Assembly (NCBI GenBank): GCA_015680905.1
Contig: CM027381.1
Span: forward strand, 62,981,501-63,045,500
Length of the DNA stretch: 64,000 bases
Direction: 5' to 3'
DNA from: Coptis chinensis
Lineage: Eukaryota; Streptophyta; Magnoliopsida; Ranunculales; Ranunculaceae
A program made the translations under genes and the position numbers. Within the stretch, counting starts at the first letter, position 1; the number at the start of each line of letters is the position of its first letter. The notes beneath the pieces are model-generated. The model was not told the origin of the DNA, did no database searches, and saw only the letters and a list, made by a program, of their open reading frames with translations. Below are positions 34,310 through 45,169 of the stretch, piece by piece.

Positions 34310-36430
34310 TAATACACACACAAGAATATATACATTGATAACGTCTCAAAATAATTCGTACCTCGTACAAATTATTGAGGAATTATTACAAACATCACAG
34401 ATATGTACAACAAGAGAAAAAAGAAAGAAAATTACATGGATCTAGATTTCATTAACTAGAACGTAATGCAAGAGTAACAACATGACACAAGTAAAAAGTG
34501 TGAACCAGAAAACCATTTTTGCATCTTCAATGTCTTATTTATACATCCGCTCCAATGGATCCATGAAATCTAATTGGGAATATGAATGGAGATGAGGAGG
34601 AAGTATTTATGGTGAAAAATCCTAAATTTATAGGAGGGAAGAGAGAGACGTTAGGGTGTCCATTTTCAGACCGTTAAGACGAACGTTGGAGACGACCGTT
34701 ATTAGGCCGTTGAGATGACCGTTATCAGGCCGTTAAGACGACCATAGCAGACGGATGTTAACTAACAATCGTTAACGGTTTTTTTTTTAAGGAATATCAG
34801 ACCGTTATAGGAGGGTTTTTTTTTTTTTTTTTTTTAAGGAAGAAGAAATGTACAACGTGAAGGGGGTTGAGGCTCACTGAAGCAAGACTCATCCCCTTTT
34901 TTTTTTTTTTTTCACAACTGTACAAGGGAAGATTAACGTGTTACCATCATTGTTACGGCTATTGAACTATTTTTCAATTGAGATGATCCTAGACAACTTT
35001 CATGTCGGCTCATAAACGAACCCAATCCAGCCAGACAGTGGTTTCACCTTTATGTTTTGGGGACCTCTAGTGGTCAAGACGGCTGTACATCACCGTCCTG
35101 GTCCTTGCGAGGAGCGCGTTGGACTAATATTACCCTTATTACATATGGATATAGCCTCAAACTGCCCCATTAGGGGTTGGTCTAGGTGGAATCCATTGCC
35201 TGTGTCCCTAGTAGGTAAACAAATGATGGCCTACACGAAATCTTTTTTGTGCATCAATAGCACAAAGGTGAATTGTAAAAGACACGAGTATATACAATAG
35301 GAGTTTTTAACGTCAGATCCTCAAGACGAATATAGACAGGGTGAATCTTTTAATGTCAGATCCTCAAGATGATTCCTATCCTGTGGGAGCAACGGTGCGG
35401 CGGTGAATTTTATCCTGCTCAGCTGGTGTCAGACAAAAGTATACATTATATCGGCTAGTATTGGATAGGAAGTCAAGACCTGGACAGAAAGGTGTTTGAC
35501 AATGCATACACCACCCCATCCTTTCCGCATGTCATTTATGAGTAAAAGAGCTACAACCTTGACCTATTCATGATTGGTGAGATTTACACCAAATGATGAG
35601 CTAAATGTGAGTTGGAAAAGAGTAGAAAATAGGGGAGAAGGAAGGAGGGGAAATTTTGGGTACCCATCTTGTACCAGAATTCATGTTTGTTCGATTATCA
35701 AAAGATATTTATACTCAGTTCTAAAATAGAGTTTTTGTGGACTAAGGCTCCGACACTTACAACCAGACACTCCAAGATAATTTTAAGAGAAGAAAATAGA
35801 GGAGGGCCCAGTACCAAAATGGTGTACTCCCTTTATATAATAGTGGAATGGACTACACTGAAAGAAAAGGATGAGTCGTTTAAAGTCAGATTCTTGAGAC
35901 TTTAATTCAACGTGTGAGGTCCTCAAAAATCAATACACAGCTTATCATATATCAACAACCGAAAAAGTTATGGGTTTGTCCAACTAACACATTTTTCACC
36001 CCCAAACAGATGTAGACACCAAGATTTTCTACTTCGATGTTTAGTAGACCAAGAACCTAAACTAGCATGCACTTTTATTTTTCTCAAACGCAATGGAATC
36101 CATGTAGTTGATGGTGAGAAAAAAGATGGTCGGAAAGAACATGCAGGAGGTAGATATTTTTGATAAGGTGGAGACGAAAAGAATGAGACAGTGGGTTTAG
36201 CTCTAAACTCATTGAAGGAGTGGGTCTTTACAACTATTTCACATTTGAAAATGAAATGCTCCTATGGTTCGTTCTTGGGTAATGCGTTCTCGCTAGAAGG
36301 ATTGAAAAACTTGGGAAGTACAGAAGACGTGAGAAAGTTGAGTGCAAATGCAACGTTCTTTTTAAATGGCGGAGGATGAAAAACCTTGGTGGTAGAAAAC
36401 TAGAGGGTTTTTAGAGATGGTAACGTGCTA
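34310..36430. other. Athila A interior without recognised gene
   Basis: Where RT, RNase H and integrase would be expected there is only non-coding DNA. It holds a short repeat block at 34669-34744 (CCGTTA and GACGACC words), T-runs at about 34810-34832 and 34895-34912, three copies of the TTTAAYGTCAGAT motif, and a purine motif at about 35997-36009 (plus-strand CACCCCCAAAC). No RT or integrase motif was found in any frame. Confidence 0.5.
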
Positions 36431-36599
36431 GAATGGTATTTAGCTAGTTTCCGGAGTTCCATATCAGTAGAAACTGACAAATACTCGATGCAGTTTTCAA
36501 TTGGTGGAGTAAAAGGATCAATTGGATAGAGGTTTAGAAATTCCTCCTCTGTAATGTTTTATAAAAATTGTGATCCTTATCTTCTTCCACCATTGGTGT

Positions 36600-37260
36600 T
36601 GAAACCAATGAGGAAGTTATGACATCATTCGAACTGTCGATAATGTTTATCTCTTCATCCAATGATTGGGTTATCTTAAAGACATTAATCTCAACAAATT
36701 GATTCCCAAAAGATAATATTATGGATCCATCACAACAGTTGATGATGGCTTTTGTAGTTGTGAGGAAAGGGGCACCCTAAGATGATAGGAATGGAATCGG
36801 ACGCAATTTCGGTGTCGAGAATGACAAAATCAACTGGATAAGAAAAATCTTGGACCTTTACGAGGACGTTGTTCACAATGCCTTTGGAGCGATCTGCTAA
36901 CTACAATTTCATAGTATTAGGTTTGAAATCATGGAGACCTAACTATTGGAATAGAAAATAAGGAAGTAAGTTGACACTTGCTCCTAGATCTAAAAGTGCA
37001 GTAGTGGTATACTTGTTTCCCAAAGTACATGGAAAGGTGTATCTTCCTAGGTCCTTTTCAGATACAAGTACAGTTTCTTTCTCAGCTTCAGGTGGGTAAA
37101 TATCTGGCATAAGGATTTGATTGTCTACTGTTCTGTCAGATGTAAGAGTGTAGACCGCGTTCACTTCACCCTGGTTTTGATTACTGGTACCTGGTGCATT
37201 GTTGAGTTCAAAGGCTGTGTTAGTGGGCTTCAGATTAGGAACCTCTTGTCTAGGTTACAC
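36600..37260 (-). pseudogene. Athila A aspartic protease
   Basis: The open frame 37164-36943 ends with LLDLGASVNLLPYFLFQ, the same retropepsin active site as Athila B. Downstream in shifted frames DRSKGIVNNVLVKVQDFSYP and VDFVILDTEI, then IPIILG, match the second half of the B protease. Frame breaks near 36940 and 36770 inactivate it. It follows gag in the normal order, but nothing of RT comes after it. Confidence 0.75.
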
Positions 37261-37449
37261 GCCTTTTGGAGTTTTATCTTTGGCTAATTGAATGGATGTC
37301 AAGATTTGAGATTGTTGATTCATGTAATTTGGAAAATGGTTGTTGAGTTTATCAACTAGACATTGCCCAGGTGGTGCTGTTGGAACGTGATCACGGTAGC
37401 TGTTGATGGGTTGTTGATGTGAGAAATTTTGATCGACGGGCACAAGACT

Positions 37450-38565
37450 ACAGTTGAAATTGGAAGTAGAATTACTCGGGAACTGGGCTTGTCCTTGTTG
37501 GAATTGCTGATTATATCCTTGCTGATATGAATTGAAGTTTGGAGGTGGCCTAACTGGTGGATTGAGGAAACCTGGAGGTCCTTGCTATTGTTGGTTGTTA
37601 CACCAAGAAAAATTTGGATGTTGTCGCCACGGTGCGTTAGGTATGTTGAAGGCACAAACTTCTTCAGGTTAATACAGTGTGGATTCATAAAGCAACGGAC
37701 AAGAGAGTTTAGTATGGTTTAGGCTCTGACAAAGATAACATGGGGAACTGCTGACGTTCATGACTTGTTGCGGTTTTGTATCATTCACATGCACAGAAAG
37801 AGCATCTACCTTCTTGGTCAAGAACTCGATCAAAGTTTTTAATTCTGGATCAAGTTTGACTTCAAACATAGATGTGGCTTTTGAAGGAGTGACGTGCAAT
37901 GAGCGAGAAGAATCAATTCTTCCCCAAGAGGTACTTCGTGATGCTTGCTTTTCAAGGAATTTGAATGCTTCATTAGCGCCTTTATCCAAAAAATTACCAC
38001 CGTTCATGATATCGAGCGTTTCTTGTTGATGATCGAAAAGACCGTTAAAGAAGGAACGAACGAGGACACCAGTGTTGAGTTGGTGATGAGGACATTCGAG
38101 AAGAAGATCATTGAATCTTTCCCAGGCTTCCATAAAGGATTCCTGATGATGTTGTTGAAAGAATTAGATCTTTTGAAGCATCTCTTTAGTTTTCTTCTGA
38201 GTGTAGAATTTAATCATGAATGATTATACTAATTTTTCCCATGTGTCGTAAGATTGAGGCGGTTCACCTGCTAGCCAGACCGAAGCTTTATCGGCTAGGG
38301 TGAAAGGAAACAACCGTAGCAAGACTTATTCGTCGGAAACGTTGGGATGATAGAAAGTATTTAGGACTGTCTGGATCCGACGAAGATGATTATATGGTTT
38401 CTCATGTTCCAACCCATGGTAAACGGGTAACAAATTGAAGACATTTGGTGGAATTCAAAAATCCACATTAAGGTCTGCAAGTTTGATACAGGAAGAAGGT
38501 CCTTCCTTTAAAGCAGTGTAGAAGTCCGAAAAGGGCTTCTCGATTATAGTAGTTGTTTCAGCCAT
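37450..38565 (-). pseudogene. Athila A gag
   Basis: Starts at the ATG at 38565 (MAETTTIIEKPFSDFYTALK, then EGPSSC) and is broken by a stop after about 36 codons. The capsid core appears in 38133-37669 with MEAWERFNDLLLECPHHQ and FFNGLFDHQQETLDIMNGG, followed by a helix and a complete CCHC zinc knuckle C-YL-C-QSLN-H-TKLS-C near 37740-37700. The C-terminal Q/N-rich part follows in other frames (to about 37450). Several frameshifts. Equivalent to the B gag split across 18700-19637 and 26241-26936. Confidence 0.75.
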
Positions 38566-39980
38566 AACTAAAGGAGTTAATGGCAACGTATTCGCTTTTT
38601 GAGGTTTAGTGTCAGAGGAGTAGCATGTTTGAGGTGATAATTTATGTAATTGCTTATTGTATTTTCTTGTACGATATGTGTGTTCAAGTTCCTTATTAGT
38701 ACCAGACCTTAATCTTATGCAAGCATAAAATTAGCTAAGGCATACAAGGAATGAATTTTTACGTGATTAATTCAATTACGTGAGGATGAAGATGGACAAC
38801 GCAAGCTTGAGCCTATGCTAATGATAACAGTTGAACAAGAATTACGTTGGCATAAACAAACAGCTAGGTCACTTGACAGATTGAGAACCTCAATTTTTTG
38901 CAAGCTTCCTAGACACTGTTTGAATATGAAATATTTTATGATTTTTTTTTTAACGTAGTTTGTTTTACTATTCATGAATTATATAAACAAATATGGCAAT
39001 ACAACACAAACTAAAACACAATTTATACAAGGTACAAAAATATGTAGCATGTAAACAACTTATAATCAACAAATTGTAACATGCGACGTAAAAACAAATC
39101 TCATATTACAAATATGCTTGGAAAACTCAAATTATAAGCATGTTATATACGACAACTCACGAAACATGCGTCTGTTTACACAATATATACGACACTAGTT
39201 AATGCATATTTTGTATAAGGATTTGATTTTGTCGATACTCATTGAGATTGTGAATGTCATATAGAGAGCAACTTTGCCCCGAAGGGCTTAGAAACAACTT
39301 ACCCAACTCGGATTTTAACCTTTGTTGGAATATTTTCCTCTTTCTTGACGAAATCAAATACTTATACAAAACATCCAAACCATACATACATACATATATA
39401 CGAAACAATCTAAATCATGCATACAAATACTATAATACACACTATTATACGTATACAAGGTTTAAACAGGTTATATCATGCAAGAAATTACTCCTCTAGC
39501 AAGTGAGTCGAGGAGTGGTAGAAAACGGAACCTGAAAAGCATCTCGCAACTCCACCTTATAGATATAGAAATGATTTCGGAACTTCCTCACAAGATATGG
39601 AATATTAATATCCCCTCCAGGAACAGGTTTCACTGCCTCAGATAGGCAGTGATATCATATGGATTTTGGAGGACTTAACGTTCAAATGTGGGAATCTAAT
39701 TCCCCACAACAATAGCGAGCGCGACTCAAAAACAACAACCACAAGTCGCGTGCCGACACTGTTAAACTGGGGGACTCGCGCACGCCACCTTTTAAGTCGC
39801 GTCCCGCAACTAGAATCTAGTGCTAGATATGAGAACCTGTGACAAAAAAAACACAAAAGTTAAAAAATAACATTAGCCAAAAATATATTAAAAAAATAAA
39901 GTGGAAAAATGGAAGGGAGAGAAGAGGGGGGATTCCCCGTGATGAAGACGAACGCTGTTATCGCACTTCGGTAGATGTTA
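38566..39980 (-). other. Athila A leader (5' UTR)
   Basis: Non-coding stretch of 1.4 kb between the primer-binding site and gag. The gag-proximal 350 bp aligns with the plus-strand leader fragment at 2754-3130. Confidence 0.6.
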
Positions 39981-39997
39981 GGATGGCAGCAGCGCCA
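39981..39997 (-). other. Primer-binding site of Athila A
   Basis: Minus-strand TGGCGCTGCTGCCATCC lies two bases inside the 5' LTR. It differs from the B site by a C to T change in the TGGCGCC core. Confidence 0.75.
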
Positions 39998-39999
39998 TT

Positions 40000-40454
40000 T
40001 GATAATCACTTTTGAGCTGATTTATATCAAGTACCTTGCTCTCAAATCATTGTTCGAGTAGCTCGAGCAAGGTTTCATCCCATGCCTAACATTGAAGCAC
40101 TTGTTCACAACTTCACTCAACTAATCACAAGAAATATTTATAAGCGAAGGATTTTGTTGGAAGTTTTTACACTACACTTTACTTCTTTTAATTATAAGTT
40201 ACAAAAGTTACTAATAACAAATTTATTCTAAAATGACTAAAGAAGATAGAAGAGAGAGAAGTGTGGATGATTGATTTACCATGTGATTCAAACTACTATT
40301 AATGAAAGACATATTTCAATTGTTAGTTTTCATATTCACTTTGATTCATAGACAAATCAAAGTGAATAATTAAACTTTGATCCCTAGTAGAATTTCTAAA
40401 TCTCTAAAAATATTCTACTAGCATAAGAAATTAAATTAGCACCCTATCTCTAAA
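40000..40454 (-). repeat. Athila A 5' LTR, truncated
   Basis: The first 455 bp of the LTR at 6166 are present; similarity stops after CCCTATCTCTA at about 40453. The remaining roughly 1050 bp are missing, and a small TIR-flanked sequence begins at the break. Confidence 0.85.
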
Positions 40455-40655
40455 TGAAATGTCCAGGTTTATATTAGGGGTCTAAATAAATAAATAGTAA
40501 TGTTGGGGGTGTTTATTTAATTATAGGTTTATATTGGGGGTGAAAGTCTAAATAAAAAGTTAGTAAGTAGTGTAATTCAGGTGTAGTTATTCTAAGATAG
40601 TAAAATAAACACCCCCATTATAAGATAACCAAGAAAGGGTAGTTAGGACATTTCA
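40455..40655. mobile_element. Small TIR-bounded (MITE-like) element at the LTR break
   Basis: Perfect 10-bp inverted ends TGAAATGTCC / GGACATTTCA bound 201 bp. Internal inverted matches (GGGGGTGTTTAT and ATAAACACCCCC) allow foldback. No target duplication is visible: TCTCTAAA on the left, CCACGAGA on the right. A second ACATTTCA word follows at about 40670, so the true end could differ. Confidence 0.4.
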
Positions 40656-40989
40656 CCACGAGATAACATAGACATTTCACGGTGTGTGAGGGGCAAGTCT
40701 CATTTTCCTGAATTTAGGAGGCAAGTCTAATTTCTTTTCAAAATAGGGGTACAGATTTATAAAACCCTATATTATATAGGAACTGCTAGTCGGCTAGTTC
40801 CATGCACCAAACGAAAGTGTCCAAGACTCATAGTAAACTCTTAATGGTACCACAACCCAGTGAACTGTGGATTGGGCTTAGGCCTTGATCCAACAAACTG
40901 TGGATTGGGCCTGCTGTAAGCCATGGTCTTATATCACATGAAATTGTCCATTCAGCCACTGAGTGAGTCTTTGAGTGTTTAAGTAAAAG

Positions 40990-42761
40990 ATGAACACAGG
41001 CGGAGGAGGAGTTGGTCATAGTGGAGGAGGAGGTGGTGGGGTCCAAGGTAACACTGGACCCACTTCAGCAGCAATGCGGCAACAGCTCAGAAACAAAAGA
41101 ATTTGTTGCAGAGAGTTGACAATGACATCAACAATATCGTCGACAATTTTGGTTACTTAGTTAGCGTTGCTCAGGTACGCTTCTTTATATTATTAAGTTT
41201 TTGTTGGCAATATAAATTTAATTGACAAAATGAACTTGGTTACCTTTATGGAATGTGCATAAATAAATGTACAGTAGTAGTGTCTTTTTAAAGGTTCGTT
41301 ACATTGGCTGGTCTGTGGATTCGAAACCCTCCGTTTTACTGCAATTATGTGTTAGAAATAGTCTGTTACAAACGTAATGTTGGTGGATGTTTACACCATT
41401 AGTTCATATCCAGTAAGGGGACTAGGCACATTTTTCAACTTCTATGTACAACTTCAGTTCTGAGTCCCACGCTATATGACTATATCATCTCTCTGTCACC
41501 CACCAATCGAGAACCTTTATGTTCTTGAAAATTTTAAAAAGTAGACAAATAGGAATGCTACAAGGAGCACAATAATTATATTAGAATAGAAACATCTCGT
41601 ATGACCTGACCTTTGTGGGGAAAAGAAAAGTCTGGAATTCAAAACAGGGTAGATATTTGATGTACTGGATTAAATCTTCACACATATGCGTGTTTGGAAC
41701 ATTGTGAGGTCAGCTTTTAGTCTGTGCACAAACATGAGAGCAATATCAAGGAGAAAAGTAGGAAGTGGAGTGAATAATGCGCGATAGCTGCTATTTAAGC
41801 AAGGTAGCTTATGGAAACAGAATTGTGTAGCTATACTTATTATTGTTTTTCTTTGAATGCGTGGTTCATCCTCTAAGAGAGAGTAGATGCAAAAGTTCAG
41901 ATCGAAGATCTTTGCAAGACGGCCCATGTATCTCGAGAATCTAGCGTGGGCGCATTAGCCCTACCACAGTTCGGTCCCGTGGCCTGAAATAGGTCCTTTC
42001 TCTCTCCTCTTTCACCATGTTCCGTCTAGTCGTCTAGATTGGTCCAACTAAGCAATATTCACCGTTGATCCCAGGTGTGGGTCAAGACAGGAGCTTGACA
42101 TAGGAAGACGGCCTCCTTCATGTAGTTGACCCTGAAAACCACATCTGTCTTATCCTCCCACTTGATTGTCGTGTAACTGCACAGGGCATGGGGAGCATCA
42201 ACTAGCCGTTGATCCTGTTGGTGATAGGGACCTATCACAATAGAAAAAGAAATATCTTTTTTTCTATTGTGAAATCTCTGTAGGGACGTAGAGCCACTAA
42301 GAGCTGGAAGACTGGGCCAGGCGTAATTAATCGTAGCCTGAGTGCTCGAAGTTCATGAGTGTATTCAGTCATTTTTTTTACCTAATGTGAAAACTCTAAT
42401 GAAGAGAAAGTGGGAGTGTGTGGATTATTCCATGGTTTTGGGCCAGCTTTTATGAATTGAAGCTGAACTGGAATTTCTTTTCTATATTTGGGATGTTATG
42501 ATCTTCTTTATAGTGGGAACTATGGTTTATCTTTGTGTTTCAGTGTTCTTGATGTGATTTTCTATCAAATCTGTGCAATGATTTTAATTACTGAAGGATT
42601 TATATCACCAGATACTATGTTCAGATCCACATATCCTTGGCTCCTTGCATCAATGACTGCAACGCTACCAAATTTTTTAGCTTTTCTTCTTGTAGGTAAA
42701 TGATCCACCAATTAGGAACTCACAAGAAGCTTTCATGATGGAGATGCGGGCAGCCAGAATG
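40990..42761 (+). pseudogene. MED22: MED22 (Mediator subunit 22), exons 1-2 only, frameshifted
   Basis: MED22 is a head-module subunit of the Mediator complex, which links transcription factors to RNA polymerase II in the nucleus. Exon 1 (40990-41174) starts MNTGGGGVGHSGGGG, then in a shifted frame QKQKNLLQRVDNDINNIVDN and FGYLVSVAQ, ending CAG/GTACGC. Exon 2 (42696-42761), after a TGTAG acceptor, reads VNDPPIRNSQEAFMMEMRAA and ends ATG/GTAAGT. The frame break near 41077-41086 fits loss of one base (CAGCTCAG for an expected CAGCTNCAG). The intron is 1521 bp. The next exons, expected to begin with a VQAADSLLKL-type helix, are not found downstream, where a hAT-like element and other repeats follow. 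The glycine-rich start and conserved splice sites argue for genomic rather than processed origin. Confidence 0.75.
41930..42360. other. GC-richer segment in MED22 intron, origin unknown
   Basis: Composition and style differ from the AT-rich surroundings (for example GCGTGGGCGCATTAGCCC and CAGTTCGGTCCCGTGG). It includes two adjacent hairpins: GTGATAGG-GA-CCTATCAC at 42221-42238 and CACAATAGAAAAA / TTTTTCTATTGTG at 42236-42271. It may be organellar (mitochondrial) DNA, but I cannot name a gene in it. Confidence 0.3.
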
Positions 42762-43193
42762 GTAAGTTTGTTTCTTTACTCTCTAATACTTTGTAAGTTC
42801 GAGTTGTAGAAATTAAAATATTGATTGAAATATTTATGGAAAATTTATTGAAATATTTATGGAAAATCCAAGTCAGCAAGACTAATTCTCTTGATTCCTC
42901 GCGTCGCCGCCGGCTTGGAAGCAAGCTACCGAAAGCTTCGAATGTATTACTATACTATGAACTACGGTATAAGTTAAAGTTTTCATGTTGAATGGAACTC
43001 TATAATGACACGGTATAAGTTAAAGTACTTGAATGCGCCCAAACACGTGGGCCCTCGAATGATATTTTTGTGTTACATAGTTTGGATAAGCAAATTATGG
43101 AAGGAAGACATTGACACGGATACGTGTGTTTGTATTCGACACGGCGGATAAGAAGTGTCTAACACGGCAAAATATAAAAAACTGAGGTATATC

Positions 43194-44002
43194 CATAGTT
43201 ATCAAAGTCCTACAATTCTCGACTTGAATCGTACGACTCGAGTCGAGTCGTAATTCAAAAGATCAGAATCGTACCAACAAATCGTTAGTGATAGGAATCG
43301 GTCAAAAATCGGGATTCGAATCGCAAAATCGTAGGAATCGGAAATAATAACGATTCCTTCGATTCCAAAAAAAAGAACAGTACGATCAAGAGAAAAAAAA
43401 AAAAAAAAAGAAGAGAAGATAGAAAGAAATCGAAAAAACTTACAGCACGCTTTTTCTTCACCTTCTTCTTCTTCTTCTAATTCTTCTTCTATTCTCATTT
43501 CCTTTTTTTTTTTTTGGAGGTCTAGTCTCCTCAATTTTTTTTTTTTTTGAGAACGAAGGGCTATTAGAGTTATGGACCTGGGGTTAGGTTGTTCAGGTCC
43601 ATGGTTAGAGTTATGGACCTGCGTTATTAGAGTTTTGGAGTTATGGACCTGGGTTAGGTCCAATCCAACTTAATAAGACTTGGGTCAGGTCCATATAACT
43701 TAAGCCCATATTCTATTTCGAAAATTAGACAAATTTCACCCATTTTCAACGAAATTTCAGTAATTTTTCATAAATTTCGACCATAGAATAGAGATTTGGG
43801 GATTTTTCTTAGGATTTCTACTTTCTTATACTCCAAACTCCAAGTGATTAGTAGTTTTCTTATGGTATATTCATATATGTAAAAAATTTACAACCCCTAT
43901 ATATATTATGGCTTGAATCTTACGATTTACGACTTGATACGATTTACGATTCGGTAAAAATGGAAAACGATTCCCGTTTCGATTCAGGAGTTGACAACAT
44001 TG
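43194..44002. mobile_element. Non-autonomous hAT-like transposon (809 bp) with 8-bp target duplication
   Basis: The ends CATAGTTATCAAAGTCCT and (inverted) CAATGTTGTCAACTCCT form imperfect terminal repeats. The 8-bp GGTATATC occurs directly on both sides (43186-43193 and 44003-44010), the size typical of hAT elements. The sub-terminal parts on both sides are rich in CGATT/AATCG words. The interior has A/T runs and three copies of a TTAGAGTTATGGACCTG-like word (43562-43655). There is no transposase. Confidence 0.75.
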
Positions 44003-44149
44003 GGTATATCACATACAATATGTGTCCGACGCGGACATGTTGATACATATCCTACACAGATTATTTTAAAAAACATGGCGTGGCCATCTAACATAGGTAA
44101 GGTTCTAAAAAGGATGAGACCTCAGCTTTAACATACTTATCTGAACATG

Positions 44150-44166
44150 CCCCCCCCCCCCCCCCC
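44150..44166. repeat. C homopolymer
   Basis: A run of about 17 C residues followed by a CA-rich stretch. Confidence 0.9.
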
Positions 44167-44399
44167 TCAACACACACACGAAGGGAATTTCGTTGAACTG
44201 CTCAAACTATTACAGAAATTAGTTATATTTCGCAAACTACATTGTCCTAGGTAAAGCAATATGTAACTTCTTTTATTTCTGGTTGATTTTAGCTTTATTT
44301 CTGGTTGATTTTAGTTTGGGTTTGTTTGATCTTGAGCTGCACAATGTAGATCTGTCATTTTTCTTCTGATTACCATTCCAAAAGACAAAAAAAAAAATA

Positions 44400-45065
44400 A
44401 CTATAAATATCTTTAGATATATATTATAGTTGTACCTCTTGGCTCTATTTTTCAAGGCTTCACAGAGTCTCCAATTTTTTGTAAACTCTAATACTAATTA
44501 GGAAAAAAAAGAATTCCAAATCCTTAGATATATATTATAATTATACCCTCACCAATTTATTTTTAGAGCACTGACAGAGACTAGCTTTTTCTAAACTCTA
44601 TTATTAATTACGAAAAAATATATGATATAAAGAAAGAAACAATCTCATCTAGAGTTTCACAGATTCTCCAACTTTTCCTAAACACTATAACTAATTATGA
44701 AATAATAGGAGACAATAAATTAAATTGTTAAAAACAATAGTTTCCACCTAAAACGATTTTCCTAAAACTCTTACGCCACGAAGAATAGTTTCCACACTAA
44801 TCTTAGGTGAAGTTTAACAAAGTTTCTTTTTAGAAAAAAAAAAACAATAAAATAACGAAGGAAAAAATGAATTGAGTTGCCTGAACATTTATTTTCTACA
44901 TTTGTTAACCACACGTGTGACTAGGGAAAAAAAGGAAAAAATAAAAGTCAACTAATCCTTAGATATATATTATAGCTGTACCCTCTTGGCTCTATTTTTA
45001 GAGCCTTTAGAGAGTGCCCACGTCATACAACTAATTACTAAATAGGAGAGCCTCGAAAAAATAGG
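44400..45065. repeat. Degenerate repeats of about 110-120 bp
   Basis: TCCTTAGATATATATTATA followed by (G/A)(T/C)TGTACC and a TTTTTAGAGC/AGAG word recurs near 44405, 44518 and 44955. A further partial copy lies near 44650, and each has a downstream TAAAC(T/A)CTA..A.TAATTA block. The style (TTTTTAGAGC...AGAGAGTGCCCACGTCA) resembles sub-terminal parts of plant Helitrons, but I cannot mark the ends. Confidence 0.5.
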
Positions 45066-45169
45066 AGAGCAAAAGATAAGTTTACGTAGACGTTAACCCA
45101 AAAACCCAACTTCGTCAAATGAAAAAAAAAAAAAAAAAAAAACGCAAGATCAGTGATCGGTGCTTTCAT

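Larger units (their letters stand above)
6166..40454 (-). mobile_element. Athila A: outer Ty3/gypsy retrotransposon, non-autonomous
   Basis: Two copies of the same LTR in direct orientation frame this region: a full one at 6166-7678 and a truncated one at 40000-40454. Both begin TGATAATCACTTTTGAGC on the plus strand. A tRNA-Asp-like primer-binding site lies inside the right copy (39981-39997) and a polypurine tract lies inside the left one (7679-7690), which fixes transcription as leftward. The interior, excluding the nested element at 8076-29648, contains gag, protease and two env-position ORFs, with no recognisable RT, RNase H or integrase. By eye the compared 455 bp of the LTR pair differ at roughly 14 places, more per base than the inner elements, consistent with A being oldest. 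The far end of the 5' LTR is lost, so no target duplication can be read. Confidence 0.85.
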
